Shown here: positions 1 through 6,111 of the stretch, piece by piece
Numbering within the stretch: the first letter of the stretch is position 1
How the letters are laid out: each line of letters begins with the position of its first letter
From: Rhodobacterales bacterium
Lineage (GTDB): Bacteria; Pseudomonadota; Alphaproteobacteria; Rhodobacterales; Rhodobacteraceae
DNA length: 6,636 nt
Direction: 5' to 3'
Assembly (NCBI GenBank): GCA_009992615.1
Contig: JAACVA010000147.1
Location: forward strand, 1-6,636
Made by a program: the position numbers and the translations under genes
Notes under the pieces: model-generated
Database searches by the model: none
What the model was told of the DNA's origin: nothing
What the model saw: the letters and a program-made list of their open reading frames with translations, nothing else

Positions 1-369
1 GTTGGGGGCTGTGCTTTCACCCAGAACGTCCCACAGGGCGGCGCGCTCGGCGGTGTCGATCTCGCCATCTGCTTTGGCCGCCATGACCATGGCGCGGATC
101 ACCAGCCCGGCCTCGGCCTCTTCGGGCACCTCGGGTGTGGCGGTGGTGTCCAGCAGCCCGCGCAGATGTTCGGCCTTTTGTGGCGCGGCACCGCCGCCCC
201 CGGCGCTGGCCAGGTTGCCCAGCATGGCGCCGATGCCGCCGCCCGATTGCTTTTGCTGCGCCAGTTTGCGCTTTATGCCCTCAAGCCCGCCGGCCTGGGC
301 ATACATCTGCCCGCCCTTTGCGGCGACCATGGCAATGGCGAGTTTCATCATCATTTTCTTCAGCGACAT
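1..369 (-). CDS. TerB/DUF533-like protein, C-terminus beyond window
   Basis: The minus strand is open from an ATG at 369 to the left edge (123 codons seen), so the gene is cut by the window. The start is supported by AGGAGA five bases upstream. The N-terminus (MSLKKMMMKLAIAMVAAKGG) is basic and hydrophobic. A Gly/Ala-rich linker follows at about residues 42-62, then a helical segment with LVIRAMVMAAKADGEID at about 89-105. That acidic AKADGxID pattern is typical of TerB-like and DUF533 proteins, often annotated as tellurite resistance TerB family. The biochemical role of these stand-alone proteins is not established, and tellurite resistance should not be assumed. Its upstream side abuts the mobile-element remnants, so its promoter must lie in roughly 370-487 or inside the remnants. 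Confidence 0.85.
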   Translation of the reverse strand, partial: MSLKKMMMKLAIAMVAAKGGQMYAQAGGLEGIKRKLAQQKQSGGGIGAMLGNLASAGGGGAAPQKAEHLRGLLDTTATPEVPEEAEAGLVIRAMVMAAKADGEIDTAERAALWDVLGESTAPN

Positions 370-487
370 GGCATTCTCCTGATTTAATCTGCATAGAAAT
401 GGGCGCGTGCCTGCGGTTTTGCGAGGCTCCAGCCCGATTGATTTCATGCTTCGGGCGTGTTTCAGGAACCACAACAAAACCTGACCG
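370..487. other. Spacer between TerB-like gene and IS5 remnant
   Basis: I see no gene here. The stretch holds the ribosome binding site of the TerB-like gene (AGGAGA on the minus strand, about 375-380) and probably its promoter, although I find no convincing -35/-10 pair. The left end of the IS5 element should also lie here, but I could not define a terminal inverted repeat or target duplication by eye. Confidence 0.5.
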
Positions 488-727
488 ATGCGCAACCCCT
501 ATTGGCTGAGCGACGTCCAGATGGCGCGTTTGAAGCCGTTCCTTGCGAAAGGCCATGTTTGTCTGAAAGTCGATGGTGGACCCGTGCAAGGCGGAATAAT
601 ATTTATTAACGTCAATTTCTTGCGGTCGTGCGATTTGCCCGAGGACGACTGCCCGCACAAGACTGTCGCGAAGCGGTGCCGTGACAAGCGGGCGTTTGCC
701 CGGATCATGGCGGGCATTGGCAATGGT
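488..727 (+). pseudogene. IS5-family transposase, N-terminal remnant
   Basis: The reading frame begins MRNPYWLSDVQMARLKPFLA and continues with GGIIFINVNFLRS, then CPHKTV and AFARIMAG. In the same order and spacing these match the N-terminal (DUF4096-like) part of IS5/IS427-group transposases, whose usual form is MRNxYWLTDxQMARLxPFFPKSHG...SGIIFINRNGLRW...GPHKTLYNRW...FARMM. Only about 80 of roughly 250 residues remain, and several normally invariant residues are changed (for example RW after the NxxLR motif). The DDE catalytic part is absent. The frame stays open to 796, but the residues after 727 no longer resemble IS5. It is a dead fragment, probably truncated by the IS110 insertion or by deletion. 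The family assignment is from recalled motifs, not a search. Confidence 0.8.
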
Positions 728-824
728 TTGATCGTGTCGTCATGGGCCGTGCGACAGTTTGATCGACTGCCGTTTTTATCCAGGGGGCGGAAATGAGACG
801 CGCGTGGCAAATCACATATAGGAC
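728..824. other. Spacer before IS110 remnant; possible IS110 left end
   Basis: There is no gene. By its position between the IS5 fragment and the IS110 start codon, this stretch is probably the non-coding left end of the IS110 element. In IS110-group elements the left end encodes the bridge RNA. I cannot fold or align it here, and the element is defective in any case. Confidence 0.3.
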
Positions 825-1350
825 ATGGCGAAGATGCCAAATCACAGCATTGGCGTGGATATTTTGAAATCTCATTCGGATGCATTTCGACACGAGGATG
901 AGGCAGCGCAGCGATTTGAAAATTCGGCAGCGGGATTTTGGCTTTGCGAAAATGGCTGGGCCAGGCCCCAAGAGCGCCGGTCGTGTTCGCGCTTGCGCTC
1001 CAAGTAGCGGGTTTCAGGCAAGCGCGGCTCTCAGAGGCTTGCGTATCGCCCGCCCCGGATTGATCGAGGACCACACGCAACCGCACCCAGGCCCCGGATA
1101 CCGCTCTGCTGAAACGCCAGATCAAGGCCTGGAAGACCACAGCATACTGCGGCGATATTCCATGCTTGATGCCGGGGATCGCTGCCGCCGCCCTGTTGCC
1201 GGAAATCGGCAGGTACGAACGAAAGCCGAGCCACGCTGGGCGCGCACCGATCACCCGGCAACCCTGTGAGTGGCCGGACAGGGCGTTTGTCGGCGGCGGG
1301 CGCAAACCACCGCGCGATGCCCTCTGGTTGCCCGCGCCGGCGGCAAAAAC
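825..1350 (+). pseudogene. IS110-family transposase, internally deleted and frameshifted
   Basis: Three plus-strand frames carry consecutive pieces of one IS110-family (DEDD/Tnp20) transposase. The N-terminus at 825 reads MAKMPNHSIGVDILKSHSDA, with the first catalytic Asp in GVDI, then AAQRFENSAAGF. From about 1006 a second frame gives AALRGLRIARPGLIEDHT. From about 1070 a third frame gives RNRTQAPDTALLKRQIKAW, then PGIAAAALLPEIGRYERK, APITRQ, and RAFVGGGRKPPRDALWLPA, the C-terminal Tnp20 domain. About 90 residues are missing between the first two pieces, including the expected E (FEPTG) and the D pair (KTDAVDA). The usual TRQSG serine region reads TRQPC. The C-terminal tail after about 1350 is lost. 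Full-length members have about 310-345 residues. The protein cannot be active. Confidence 0.87.
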
Positions 1351-1514
1351 TGCTTACCCGAGATCATCCAAGGGGTTGAGTTCCGCGACGGCGTCCGCCA
1401 CGTCAAATCATCGCCCGACCAGGATTCACAAACCAGAGCGCGTATCTCAGTCTGCCTGCAAGCTTGTCTCGGCACACTCGGGGCCCGCGCCTCGGTCAGA
1501 CGCTATTGAAGGTT
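1351..1514. other. Unassigned junction between IS110 and recombinase remnants
   Basis: There is no intact gene. The plus-strand frame at about 1354-1422 reads LPEIIQGVEFRDGV followed by RHVKSSPDQ. It has the look of the short C-terminal tail (LPxxIxGVxFxDGI) seen on some transposases, but I cannot name the family. Beyond about 1423 I recognise nothing before the recombinase stop codon at 1517-1515. Confidence 0.3.
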
Positions 1515-2131
1515 TTACAACTTTGGTTCATCATACCGACCTTTCCATGTTGTTGAAGAAAATCGGTTTTGCTGATCCGGATGCGATGCCGTTGGGTGTT
1601 TGGGGTTTTGCCGCGCCCTTGTCTTGATCTGTTGTGCCGCCGTTTTTGACAGTTCCGCGCGCCCGAAAATCCGCGGTCCGTCAGCGAGCGGGTTTTCAGA
1701 TTTGATTTTACGGGCTTATGCTGCCAACCGCACCGTTTTTGGTGCCGCCCCGAGACGTTTGACCGCGCTTGAGAGGTTAGCCAGGGCTCAAGAGCATCTG
1801 GTTCGGGCTTGAATACGGGACCCTTGCGGTAGGACCATCGTGCTGTCAGCGGTTGCTCGGTCCAGCTGTTGGCGCCGTTTGCGGTGGCAAGACCGTTCCG
1901 GTTCAGGTCTCAGGCGATGATATCGTCCGTGGCGATCTGTGCAAGCAGGCCGACGGCTTCGACATTCACGGCCTCGATCCGGCTTCCGCCAAAATCCGCC
2001 AGCCGCTCGGGCATGGCATATTGCAAGGCGCGGCTTTCCCGGTTGTGCAGAACCTGGTGAGCCGATGACTGACGGACGTGAAGGATCGCCTTGCGCTCCA
2101 AATGCTGCTGGCCAATCCTCTCATGCTTCAT
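1515..2131 (-). pseudogene. Large serine recombinase, collapsed (both ends joined)
   Basis: From an ATG at 2131 the frame reads MKHERIGQQHLERKAILHVR then QSSAHQVLHNRES and ALQYAM. This is the N-terminus of a family of large serine recombinases, with the nucleophilic serine in the YVRQSS-type motif. At about residue 56 it jumps directly to C-terminal sequence: EAVGLLAQIATDDIIA, a stop at 1912-1910, then LNRNGLATANG and SWTEQ in the same frame. A shift near 1770 leads to a helix-turn-helix-like piece (KRLGAAPKTVRLAA), another stop, and the tail NPKHPTASHPDQQNRFSSTT ending at TAA 1517-1515. Family members are several hundred residues long, so most of the resolvase and recombinase domains are deleted. 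It is inactive. It lies directly downstream of its usual companion ORF. The assignment rests on recalled family motifs. Confidence 0.85.
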
Positions 2132-2708
2132 GATCGTTCCCCCCATGCGCCGCGCTTGCATGTTTCGCTATCAGTAGGGCCATCAACCGTGTCAGCGCGT
2201 ACCGGGTGCCGCCAAGGAGGCTTTGCCAAGGCGGTGTCTGGGCCATCGGCTTGGGTTGAATGTCCGGCAACAGCCTGAGTTGCGTCGTCGTCTTTTTGCG
2301 CGGCACAGGTTTTTGCGCGGCACAGGCCAACCTCCGAATCGCGTGTTCAGAGTCCGATGCGGCGTTATTCCGTGATTGGGCGCTGGATTTAGCGAGCATA
2401 CCACTGACGGCGTCGTAAACCAGCCCTGCAAGAGCGTGCAAGCGCTCCAGGTTCACATGCGCCATACCGACAGGGCAGCAGCAGGCGCATGCCAGCCGAT
2501 CAAGCCTCCAAACGGGGACTTCCAGAAGCCGGTCCAATCGACGGCCGGTAAGATTGCACCGAAGCACCAAAGCACCTGCCTTGTCGATCAACTCATGGAC
2601 ATAGACTGATCGGCCGGACCAAGGACGCCAAGAATAAAGAACCTCGCGCCGCCCGGTAAAGTGGGTGTTATGGCGTTCAGTTGAACAGCCGCCGCAGTCC
2701 CCATTCAT
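2121..2708 (-). CDS. Recombinase-associated conserved protein, tail shifted by 17-bp duplication
   Basis: This is a 195-codon minus-strand frame. Residues 22-103 contain EVLYSWRPWSGRSVYVHEL, VLRCNLTGRRLDRLLEVPVW and VNLERLHALAGLVYDAVSGM. This W-x-P-W-x-G / VHE / EVPxW pattern resembles small proteins I recall directly upstream of large serine recombinases in soil and marine Proteobacteria; their function is unknown. The present stop overlaps the recombinase start by 11 bases. A perfect 17-bp tandem duplication (2293-2326) near residue 131 changes the frame. Without it the tail would be acidic (KDDDATQAVAG...) and end GERS with TGA at 2130-2128, giving an ATGA overlap with the recombinase ATG. 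The product is therefore probably damaged. No ribosome binding site is visible before 2708, and the N-terminus may be truncated. Confidence 0.6.
   Translation of the reverse strand: MNGDCGGCSTERHNTHFTGRREVLYSWRPWSGRSVYVHELIDKAGALVLRCNLTGRRLDRLLEVPVWRLDRLACACCCPVGMAHVNLERLHALAGLVYDAVSGMLAKSSAQSRNNAASDSEHAIRRLACAAQKPVPRKKTTTQLRLLPDIQPKPMAQTPPWQSLLGGTRYALTRLMALLIAKHASAAHGGNDHEA
2293..2326. repeat. Perfect 17-bp tandem duplication
   Basis: TTTTTGCGCGGCACAGG occurs twice head to tail (2293-2309 and 2310-2326) with no mismatch. Because 17 is not a multiple of three, it shifts the frame of the minus-strand companion ORF. The identity of the copies suggests a recent slippage or duplication event, later than much of the surrounding decay. 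Confidence 0.97.
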
Positions 2709-2776
2709 CGCTTGACGGGCAAACCCCCGATCAGATCCACTTCGACCAGCCGATGCCCGAAGGGGTGGCAGCGTAA
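2705..2776 (+). pseudogene. Possible IS3-type transposase C-terminal tail
   Basis: The plus-strand frame reads SLDGQTPDQIHF then DQPMPEGVAA and a TAA at 2774-2776. The DGxTPDQxxF pattern resembles the last residues of IS3/IS481-type integrase-like transposases, which commonly end NGRTPDxxYF plus a short tail. Only about 24 codons remain. It overlaps the 5' end of the minus-strand companion ORF, which suggests the ORF was cut by this fragment's insertion. The match is short and could be chance. Confidence 0.3.
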
Positions 2777-2928
2777 CCGAGGCGGAAAACCACTTTCAAA
2801 ACGCCTGCAACCTGTTCGAACCAACCGAACTGCCTCTGTTGTCCCGCAGATTTACCAAGCAGCTGGCCATTGCCGACCAGATCCGAAAGGCGCAAACTGT
2901 CTGCCCGGGCGTCAGCGCCTCGGCCGGA
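2777..2928. other. Spacer between remnants and D-2-hydroxyacid dehydrogenase
   Basis: I recognise no gene here. For the minus-strand operon this is the region downstream of its last stop codon. The only hairpin candidate is short (GGCG-TCAG-CGCC, about 2908-2919) and no T-run follows, so I do not call a terminator. The sequence just after the possible IS3-type tail may be that element's right end. Confidence 0.4.
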
Positions 2929-3879
2929 TCAAACCGGGTTTGGCAAAGGCTGCCCTTTAAAGAACGTTACTAAATTATCAAGGGCCATCAAGCCCATAGC
3001 GGTGCGTACCTCTAAAGTCGCCGTGCCAAGATGCGGCAACAGCGTGACATTTTCCATCGCCTTCAGCGTTTCGGGTACTTTTGGCTCGAATTCATACACG
3101 TCCAGCCCCGCCCCGGCGATCTGCCCCGACTGAAGCGCTGCGATCAGTGCCGTTTCATCCACGATGTCGCCCCGGGCTATGTTCACGAAAACAGCGGTTT
3201 CGCGCATCTCGGCGAACACCCCGGCGCCGATCAGGTGATAGGTCTCGGGGGTGGCCGGGACTGCAGCGATCAGCACGTCACAGACCGAAGCAACCTTATC
3301 CAAGGTGCCCAACTGTTGCGCCGGCACCCCCGGATCGGCGATGGTCGAGCGGTTGTGGAACACAACCTGCATTCCGAACCCGAAGTGACAGCGCCGCGCG
3401 ATTGCCTTGCCGATGCGCCCCATGCCGACAATCCCCACCACCTTGCCACTGACATGCTGGCCCAGAAGTTGCGTCGGGTGCCAGCCGGCCCAGGTGCCAC
3501 CGCGTACCATCCGCTCGCCCTCGCCGGCGCGGCGGCAGGTCATCAGCATCAGCGTCAGCGCAATGTCGGCGGTGGCCTCGGTCACCGCGCCTGGTGTATT
3601 GCTTACCGCCACGCCTGCCGCGCGCGCCGCCGCAACGTCGATGTGATTGTAGCCCACCCCGAAATTGGCCAGCAGCCGGATGCGCACCGGACCGGTGAAC
3701 GCATCGGCCTGCAACGCATCGCCCAAGGTGGGCAAGATCGCGTCATAGGTGGCCAGTGCGGCCGCCATTTCCGCCGTTGTCATCGGCGCGGTGTCGTCGC
3801 GCAGCGTCACGTCGAACCGCGCACGGGCCGCCGCAAGAACGGCATCGGGCAGGCGGCGAGTGATCAGCAAGGTTTGCAT
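2929..3879 (-). CDS. D-isomer-specific 2-hydroxyacid dehydrogenase
   Basis: This 316-residue protein is full length for NAD(P)-dependent D-2-hydroxyacid dehydrogenases of the glyoxylate/hydroxypyruvate reductase type, which reduce 2-oxoacids to D-2-hydroxyacids in the cytoplasm. The N-terminal substrate-binding part includes LLANFGVGYNHIDV at 69-82. The Rossmann dinucleotide motif is VGIVGMGRIGKAI (GxGxxG at 152-157). The catalytic triad is visible: Arg236 in NIARGDIVDE, Glu265 in DVYEFEP and His283 in LPHLGTAT. The start is taken as the ATG at 3879 rather than the upstream in-frame start at 3912, because it overlaps the stop of the tRNA-binding gene as TGATG, a coupling arrangement, and the extra residues are not family-like. 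It is the last gene of the proC operon. The exact substrate cannot be read from sequence. Confidence 0.94.
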   Translation of the reverse strand: MQTLLITRRLPDAVLAAARARFDVTLRDDTAPMTTAEMAAALATYDAILPTLGDALQADAFTGPVRIRLLANFGVGYNHIDVAAARAAGVAVSNTPGAVTEATADIALTLMLMTCRRAGEGERMVRGGTWAGWHPTQLLGQHVSGKVVGIVGMGRIGKAIARRCHFGFGMQVVFHNRSTIADPGVPAQQLGTLDKVASVCDVLIAAVPATPETYHLIGAGVFAEMRETAVFVNIARGDIVDETALIAALQSGQIAGAGLDVYEFEPKVPETLKAMENVTLLPHLGTATLEVRTAMGLMALDNLVTFFKGQPLPNPV

Positions 3880-4211
3880 CAGAACATCCGTCCGCCGACC
3901 GGCACGTCGCAATCAGGGCGCAGCAGAACCACCTCGCCCGCCGCGTCGGGCACGCCCAGCACCAGAACCTCGGACATCACCTTGCCGATCTGGCGGGGCG
4001 GAAAGTTCACCACCGCGATCACCTGTGTTCCGATCAGTGCCTCGGGGGTATAGTGCCGGGTGATCTGGGCCGAACTTTTCTTTTCGCCAAGCTCGCCCCC
4101 GAAATCGACCCACAGCTTGAACGCGGGCTTGCGCGCCTCGGGAAAAGGCTCGGCCCGGGTGATGACGCCGACACGGATGTCTACCTTGGCAAAATCGTCA
4201 TATCCGATCAT
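3879..4211 (-). CDS. csaA: CsaA-type tRNA-binding domain protein
   Basis: This 110-residue protein consists of one OB-fold tRNA-binding domain, the usual size of stand-alone CsaA proteins. Signature segments are YDDFAKVDIRVGVITRAEPF (4-23), KSSAQIT (45-51) and VVNFPPRQIGKVMSEVLVLG (67-86). Family members bind tRNA-like RNA and have been described as chaperones that assist protein export in Bacillus; which role applies here is not known. The ATG at 4211 overlaps the proC stop as ATGA, and an AAGGAG lies eight bases upstream inside proC. The stop overlaps the start of the dehydrogenase by one base. The gene is therefore the middle member of a tightly coupled trio. Confidence 0.93.
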   Translation of the reverse strand: MIGYDDFAKVDIRVGVITRAEPFPEARKPAFKLWVDFGGELGEKKSSAQITRHYTPEALIGTQVIAVVNFPPRQIGKVMSEVLVLGVPDAAGEVVLLRPDCDVPVGGRMF

Positions 4212-5020
4212 TGGCCTAACTCCTTCGACCGGGCTGTTGCCGCCGCCACCGCCCGGTTCAACAGTGCCGGAAACCCGGTTTCTGCGTCCATCAGAACCGC
4301 CAGCGCCGCCGCCGTTGTGCCGCCAGGCGACGTGACGTTCACCCGCAGTTGCGCCGGATCATCGTCAGACTGTTCAGCCAGCGCGCCGGCCCCTGCCACG
4401 GTCGCCTTGGCCAATCGCATCGCCAGATCGGTCGGCAACCCCTGCGCCTCTCCCGCCGCGGCCAGCGTCTCGATCAGGTGAAACACATAGGCCGGCCCAG
4501 ACCCCGAAACGCCGGTCACCGCATCAATCTGTGCCTCGTCATCCAGGCGCACGACCTGACCCACCGCCGACAACAGCGCCTCGGCCAGATCCATACCCGC
4601 GGCCCCCGGCCCGTTTGCCACGATGGCGGTGATGCCGCGCGCCACGGCCGCAGGGGTGTTGGGCATGGCGCGGATGATCGGTGTGCGCGCGCCCAACACC
4701 TGTTCATAATGGGCAATCGACGTGCCCGCCGCCACCGACAGGAACAGGGTGTCACCGTTGCCCATGGCCGCCAGCGTCGGCAGAGCCGTGCCCATCATCT
4801 GCGGCTTGACCGCCACGAGCACAATCGCCGGTGTGGCGGGCAGACCGGCGTTCAGGTGCAGCCCGTCCAGCGCCCGCAGCCAGTCCGAAGGATTTGGATC
4901 AATAACCCAGACCGAGGCTGCGGCAAGCCCCCCCTGCAACCAGCCCTGCAACAGCGCCGAGCCCATCTTGCCACATCCCAGAAGCACCAGCCCCCGGTCG
5001 CGCACGTGATCCATATCCAT
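4208..5020 (-). CDS. proC: Pyrroline-5-carboxylate reductase
   Basis: The protein has 270 residues, the normal length for ProC, which catalyses the last step of proline synthesis: NAD(P)H-dependent reduction of 1-pyrroline-5-carboxylate to L-proline in the cytoplasm. The dinucleotide-binding motif LLGCGKMGSALL is at 13-24. VKPQ is at 71-74, RAMPNTPA at 117-124, SGSGPAYVF at 172-180, and the ProC signature TSPGGTTAAAL at 230-240. The ATG at 5020 has a good GGGAGGA about seven bases upstream. An in-frame ATG two codons later (MDMDHV) is possible but less well placed. It is followed with a 4-base overlap by the csaA-type gene. The 70-base gap upstream contains an inverted repeat. Confidence 0.97.
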   Translation of the reverse strand: MDMDHVRDRGLVLLGCGKMGSALLQGWLQGGLAAASVWVIDPNPSDWLRALDGLHLNAGLPATPAIVLVAVKPQMMGTALPTLAAMGNGDTLFLSVAAGTSIAHYEQVLGARTPIIRAMPNTPAAVARGITAIVANGPGAAGMDLAEALLSAVGQVVRLDDEAQIDAVTGVSGSGPAYVFHLIETLAAAGEAQGLPTDLAMRLAKATVAGAGALAEQSDDDPAQLRVNVTSPGGTTAAALAVLMDAETGFPALLNRAVAAATARSKELGQ

Positions 5021-5052
5021 CCACTGTCCTCCCTGATCGGGACGCAGCCTAG

Positions 5053-5090
5053 CCGCCTGCGCCGCAAGGTAAAGCCATGATTGCAGGCGG
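5053..5090. repeat. 8-bp inverted repeat in the proC leader
   Basis: CCGCCTGC (5053-5060) and GCAGGCGG (5083-5090) are perfect inverted arms separated by 22 bases, between the stop of the upstream gene and the proC ribosome binding site. A second GCAGGCGG lies at 5102-5109 inside the end of the upstream gene. No T-run follows on the minus strand. It could be an attenuating stem-loop, but a chance GC-rich repeat is possible. Confidence 0.3.
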
Positions 5091-5492
5091 TCAGGAACCA
5101 GGCAGGCGGATCGCGCGGCTTCGCAGATAGGACGTCATCCGCAGCCGGATCAGCGCGTCGATCTTATAGGTGGTATACTGCACACCGGCCAGCCGCGCCG
5201 CGGTCTTGATCCGCAACTCATACGGCCCCTCGCGCCCGTCGGTATCGACCAGCGCCACCACCGGCGTCTTGCCCGTCAAATGCGCCGCGAACAACGCCTG
5301 CTGGACCGAGTCCAGCGATGAACGCTTGTCCAGCCCAACCTCGATAACCTGATCGTCGGTTTCACAGTCAACCCGGATGCGGTGCAGGTCATACCCGACG
5401 GAATAGCCATGGCTGACCTCGGTTTGACCAAACAGCACAAAGGAACACAGGATCGCAGCAAGTTCGAGTTCATGAAACATGACCACAGGCAT
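5091..5492 (-). CDS. Conserved hypothetical protein, possibly exported
   Basis: This 133-residue protein is one I cannot name. It starts with a short hydrophobic stretch (LAAILCSFVLFG, 11-22) that could be a weak signal peptide, although no positive charge precedes it. The core is YDLHRIRVDCETDDQVIEVG (34-53), SSLDSVQQALFAA (58-70) and GKTPVVALVDTDGREGPYE (74-92). I recall similar hypothetical proteins in other alphaproteobacteria, with the VDCxT...xIEV and GKxPxVxLxDTxG blocks conserved. The arrangement of acidic residues (Asp42, Glu51) and Lys56 faintly resembles a nuclease-like fold, but that is speculation. The start is uncertain: the ATG at 5492 has GAGG 13 bases upstream, and an ATG at 5480 would drop four residues. 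A CtrA-like site lies just upstream. Confidence 0.8.
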   Translation of the reverse strand: MPVVMFHELELAAILCSFVLFGQTEVSHGYSVGYDLHRIRVDCETDDQVIEVGLDKRSSLDSVQQALFAAHLTGKTPVVALVDTDGREGPYELRIKTAARLAGVQYTTYKIDALIRLRMTSYLRSRAIRLPGS

Positions 5493-5512
5493 AGTCTGCC
5501 CGTCGCCTCATG

Positions 5513-5540
5513 TTAACCTTTTATTAACCTTTTGGTTAAC
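5513..5540. promoter_or_regulatory. CtrA-like site TTAA-N7-TTAA with extra half-site
   Basis: TTAACCTTTTATTAA at 5513-5527 fits the CtrA consensus TTAA-N7-TTAA exactly. A third TTAA in the inverted orientation (GGTTAAC, 5534-5540) follows after eight bases. It sits in the 51-base gap between the ybjN-like gene and the next minus-strand gene, about 20-45 bases before that start codon. CtrA is the master cell-cycle and motility regulator of alphaproteobacteria, so the site could control the downstream gene and perhaps proC. The motif is AT-only and short, so chance is possible, although the local GC content is high. Confidence 0.45.
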
Positions 5541-5543
5541 GTC

Positions 5544-6047
5544 TCACGCGCGCCCATATGCCTCGGCGATCGCCACTTGCATGGCATCCTCAGGGGTACG
5601 CTCGCCCCAGGCGACCAGTTGGAATGCCGGATAAAACCGCTCGGCCGACATGACGGCGGCATGGATCATTGTGTCAATCTGTTCAGGGCCGGCCATCTGA
5701 CCACCCGTCAGCACCAGACCATAGCGATACACCATCAGCTTTTGCGTCGCCCAATAGGTAAAAGCGCCGGTCCAGCAATGATCATTCGCGGCGTTCAACA
5801 ACTCATAGAGTTGTGCCATCCGATGTTCAGGCGGCTCCATCTCAAAGGTGCAAATCAGCCGCAATGTTTCGTCATGATCGGACCAGGCCAAGGTTATCGC
5901 ATAGGTGCGCCACTGTCCCTCGACGGCCATTGCGATCTGATCGTCTGCGACACGATCAAAATCCCATGCGTGGTGCTCGGCCAAAGTTTCAACCATATCA
6001 ATCGGATGAAGGTCTTCGGATTCGAAATACCGTTCTGCTAGCGACAT
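5544..6047 (-). CDS. YbjN domain-containing protein
   Basis: Starting at the ATG at 6047 the protein has 167 residues, beginning MSLAERYFESEDLHPIDMVE. This start has GAGG five bases upstream and is preferred to a GTG at 6095, which would add 16 poorly conserved residues. The body (DDQIAMAVEGQWRTYAITLA, 35-54; LRLICTFEMEPPEHRMAQLY, 62-81; LLNAANDHCWTGAFTYW, 83-99) is typical of the YbjN family. These are small cytoplasmic proteins with a type III secretion chaperone-like fold. In E. coli YbjN is linked to stress and motility phenotypes, but the molecular role is unknown. Alphaproteobacterial homologues are often found near proC, which agrees with this location. It is probably transcribed from the 6048-6302 region. 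Confidence 0.86.
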   Translation of the reverse strand: MSLAERYFESEDLHPIDMVETLAEHHAWDFDRVADDQIAMAVEGQWRTYAITLAWSDHDETLRLICTFEMEPPEHRMAQLYELLNAANDHCWTGAFTYWATQKLMVYRYGLVLTGGQMAGPEQIDTMIHAAVMSAERFYPAFQLVAWGERTPEDAMQVAIAEAYGRA

Positions 6048-6111
6048 GTCAGCCTCGTCTTTTGTTATGGCTGATTTCGGGAAAATCCCCACCACAGCTT
6101 GGTGTCGTGCA

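Noticed and set aside
499..1305. Long minus-strand reading frame of 268 codons
   Set aside because: It runs antisense through the IS5 and IS110 remnants, has no recognisable motif, and the plus strand carries clear transposase motifs in this interval.
3031..4053. Plus-strand reading frame of 340 codons
   Set aside because: It is antisense to the dehydrogenase and csaA-type genes, is rich in His/Arg/Gln as expected of a GC-rich shadow frame, and has no family motif.
4349..5080. Plus-strand reading frame of 243 codons
   Set aside because: It is a shadow of proC with Arg/His-rich low-information sequence and no ribosome binding site of note.
5513..5540. Inverted GTTAACC/GGTTAAC as a terminator
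   Set aside because: The stem is short and AT-rich and no T-run follows on the minus strand; the TTAA-N7-TTAA spacing gives a better explanation.
5532..6041. Plus-strand reading frame of 169 codons
   Set aside because: It is antisense to the YbjN-domain gene, which has recognisable family sequence and a good start.
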